In this document: one piece after another, positions 6,895-8,385 of the stretch
Layout: every line of letters begins with the position of its first letter
Position numbering within the stretch: the first letter of the stretch is position 1
Source: Pseudomonadota bacterium
GTDB taxonomy: Bacteria; Pseudomonadota; Gammaproteobacteria; Burkholderiales; SG8-41
Reading direction: 5' to 3'
Assembly: GCA_023431245.1 (NCBI GenBank)
Contig: JAEYXO010000369.1
Location: 1 to 8,385 of the forward strand
DNA: 8,385 bases
The notes under the pieces: model-generated
The model's input: the letters and a program-made list of their open reading frames with translations, nothing else
Databases searched by the model: none
Told to the model about the DNA's origin: nothing
Program-made: the position numbers and the translations under genes

Positions 6895-7974
6895 ATGAAA
6901 ATAACCCACGCCAGCACCACCCTCGTCTCCCTGCCCCATGATGAACCCCTCGCCGACGGCCCGACCACGCCGGGTTCGAAGAACTTCGTTGCCCTGAAAC
7001 TCGGCACCGACCAGGGCGTCGAGGGCATCGGTTTCACCTTTTTCGGCGGCTCGCTCGACAAGGCGCTGCTCTCCGCGGTGCAGTCCCTTGCCGATCTCGC
7101 GATCGGCGAGGATCCGCGCTGCATCGAACGGATCATCGCCAAGCTGATGGCCTCCTCGCCGGGCGGCCCGGGCGGCATCCTGACGCTGGCGATGTCCGCA
7201 ATCGACATCGCGCTGTGGGACATCCAGGGCAAGCTCTGCAACCAGCCGGTGGCGGTCCTCGCCGGCGGCCACCGCAACCGCGTCAACACCTATGCCAGCG
7301 GTGCGCTGATGCGCCATTTCCCGCTGGACCACGTGGTCAAGGCCGCGGCGCTGCTGAAGTCACGCGGCTTCAGGCAGATGAAAACCCAGCTCGCACTGCC
7401 CGGCGACACCAACCCGGTGAAGGAAGTCGAGCGCATCCGCCTGATCCGCGAAGCGATCGGCTACGAAACCGACCTGATGTGCGACATCAACCAGCGCTGG
7501 GACGTGCGCCAGGCCATCTCCATCGGCCGCGAGGTCGACGCCTACCGCCTGTTCTGGCTGGAAGACGTCACCACCTGCGACGACTATGACGGCCTCGCCG
7601 CGGTGACTCGAGCGCTCGACACACCGGTGGCTGGCGGCGAATACGTCTATGGCATCCAGCCCTTCCGGCAGATGCTCGAAGCACGTTCGGTGGACATCGT
7701 GATGATCGACGTGCTGCGCGCCGGCGGCATCACGCAGTGGCTGAAAATTGCCGGCATGGCCGAGGCCTTCAACCTGCCGGTGGTCAGCCACCTGGCGCCG
7801 GAAATCCACGTCCACCTCGTCTCCGCGGTGCCCAACGGGCTCACCGTCGAATACATGCCCTGGTCGTCGCGGCTGTTCAAGGAGGTGGTGCAGCCGAAGG
7901 ACGGGCAGCTGGTGGTGCCGCAGAAACCGGGGCTGGGCCTCGAGTTCGACCCGAAGGTGGTGAAGTTCGGCTGA
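6895..7974 (+). CDS. Mandelate racemase/muconate lactonizing enzyme family protein (enolase superfamily) with Lys-to-Gln change at a catalytic position
   Basis: A 359-residue enzyme, the same length as Pseudomonas putida mandelate racemase and nearly co-linear with it. An N-terminal capping domain (about 1-125) precedes the (beta/alpha)7-beta barrel. Mg2+ ligands are D197 (in CDINQ), E223 (in WLEDV) and E249 (in GGEY). The general base dyad is D272 (in MIDVLRAGG) and H299 (in VVSHL), and E319 is the electrophilic residue. These correspond to D195, E221, E247, D270, H297 and E317 of mandelate racemase. The KxK motif at the end of strand 2 is here K163-T-Q165, so the second Lys (Lys166 in mandelate racemase, the S-face base) is Gln. 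The family abstracts the proton next to a carboxylate. A His-Asp-only enzyme is more likely a dehydratase or epimerase of a sugar acid or hydroxy acid than a true two-base racemase; this is inference. The start fits the family (MKITHASTTLVSLP), yet no Shine-Dalgarno precedes it. Transcription ends at the palindrome at 8001-8029. Confidence 0.88.
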   Translation: MKITHASTTLVSLPHDEPLADGPTTPGSKNFVALKLGTDQGVEGIGFTFFGGSLDKALLSAVQSLADLAIGEDPRCIERIIAKLMASSPGGPGGILTLAMSAIDIALWDIQGKLCNQPVAVLAGGHRNRVNTYASGALMRHFPLDHVVKAAALLKSRGFRQMKTQLALPGDTNPVKEVERIRLIREAIGYETDLMCDINQRWDVRQAISIGREVDAYRLFWLEDVTTCDDYDGLAAVTRALDTPVAGGEYVYGIQPFRQMLEARSVDIVMIDVLRAGGITQWLKIAGMAEAFNLPVVSHLAPEIHVHLVSAVPNGLTVEYMPWSSRLFKEVVQPKDGQLVVPQKPGLGLEFDPKVVKFG

Positions 7975-8000
7975 GCGCCTCCCCGCCGGCCAACCCAATA

Positions 8001-8029
8001 AAAAAGGGGCGGATGATCCGCCCCTTTTT
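8001..8029. terminator. Bidirectional Rho-independent terminator
   Basis: The arms AAAAAGGGGCGGAT (8001-8014) and ATCCGCCCCTTTTT (8016-8029) are perfectly complementary. The likely RNA hairpin is an 8-bp stem GGGGCGGA/TCCGCCCC with a TGA loop, followed by a T5 run on the plus strand and a mirrored T5 run on the minus strand. It sits 26 bp after the stop of the enolase-superfamily gene and 26 bp beyond the stop of the convergent binding-protein gene, so it can terminate both. Confidence 0.93.
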
Positions 8030-8055
8030 GCTGCAGCCAGCCTGTGCGACCGGAC

Positions 8056-8385
8056 TTACTGCACCTTGATGCCGGCGCGTTTCACGACGTCCGCCCACTT
8101 CTTCATGTCGTCCAGCATGAACTGGCGGAATTCCTCGGGCGAATTGGTCACGGCCTCGGAGCCATTGGCCTCCGCCACCTTGCCGAATTCCGCCGACTTC
8201 ACGTAGCTCGAGATTTCGGCGTGGATCTTGGTCAGCAGCGGCTTCGGCAGCTTGGCCGGCGCGGTGACGCCATACCAGCCGACCACCGAGAAACCGGGCA
8301 CCACTTCCGCCATGGCCGGAATGTCCGGTGCCGCCTTGATGCGGGCCGGGCCGCTCACCGCGATGGCACGCAGCTTGCCGGAGCG
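8056..8385 (-). CDS. Tripartite tricarboxylate transporter substrate-binding protein (Bug/TctC family), C-terminal part
   Basis: The gene enters from the right edge and is read leftward; the last 109 codons and the TAA stop (8058-8056) are visible. The C-terminal lobe of a Bug/TctC periplasmic binding protein is recognisable from SGKLRAIAV, the PDIPAMAEVVPGF segment, GWYGVTAPAKLPKP, the SPEEFRQFMLDDMKKW stretch and the ending VVKRAGIKVQ, all typical of the family. Bug proteins are exported to the periplasm and deliver carboxylates or related small molecules to TctAB-type permeases, or act as orphan binders and sensors; they are very numerous in Bordetella, Cupriavidus and relatives. The reading frame stays open to the window edge, so the GTG at 8358 is not the true start. 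The signal peptide and ligand-binding N-lobe are outside the window. The gene converges on the racemase-like gene across an 81 bp gap containing a shared terminator. A functional link to that enzyme's substrate is plausible but not shown. Confidence 0.92.
   Translation of the reverse strand, partial: RSGKLRAIAVSGPARIKAAPDIPAMAEVVPGFSVVGWYGVTAPAKLPKPLLTKIHAEISSYVKSAEFGKVAEANGSEAVTNSPEEFRQFMLDDMKKWADVVKRAGIKVQ

Noticed and set aside
8056..8358. Bug protein starting at the GTG at 8358
   Set aside because: The frame remains open to the window edge and the nine preceding codons (RSGKLRAIA) match the family, so the start lies beyond 8385.

Overview
This GC-rich window (8,385 bp) reads as proteobacterial chromosome, most likely a betaproteobacterium. 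The evidence is the ispD N-terminus, an AMMECR1-type gene, a PAS/GAF/HD-GYP receptor and a Bug/TctC-type periplasmic binding protein, a family strongly expanded in Burkholderiales and relatives. The taxonomic call is inference. No rRNA, tRNA, CRISPR array, transposase or phage gene was seen.

Layout. At the left edge the first 35 codons of ispD (isoprenoid biosynthesis) run leftward off the window. A 138 bp divergent intergenic region separates it from a rightward group of four closely spaced genes: an AMMECR1/AmrA-like protein (246-800), a 1,259-residue membrane receptor ending in a c-di-GMP-type HD-GYP phosphodiesterase domain (805-4584), an MFS permease resembling the BT1/folate-biopterin group (4609-6234), and a small stand-alone (p)ppGpp-hydrolase-type HD protein (6249-6806). 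Gaps of 4, 24 and 14 bp make one operon likely. An 88 bp gap containing an inverted pair of degenerate heptamer repeats then leads to an enolase-superfamily enzyme of the mandelate racemase group (6895-7974). A near-perfect palindromic terminator, suited to both strands, lies between it and a convergent Bug/TctC-type binding protein (8056-8385, C-terminal part only) that leaves the window on the right.

How the parts may work together. The central group contains two different HD-fold hydrolases aimed at two nucleotide second messengers: c-di-GMP (HD-GYP) and probably (p)ppGpp (SpoT/MESH1-like HD). They sit on either side of a permease. The receptor can read a periplasmic signal (Cache-like domain) and cytoplasmic signals (PAS/GAF). 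The racemase/dehydratase and the Bug protein form a second, probably catabolic, neighbourhood for an organic acid, though they are convergent and not in one transcript.

The most unusual details are: an AMMECR1 signature in which the normally conserved Cys-Ile is Arg-Arg; a mandelate-racemase-like enzyme with the full metal site and His-Asp dyad but Gln in place of the second catalytic Lys; and the inverted heptamer-repeat element directly against that enzyme's start codon. I found no clear evidence of a wholly new multi-gene system. The co-located second-messenger hydrolases are the best candidate for something functionally new.
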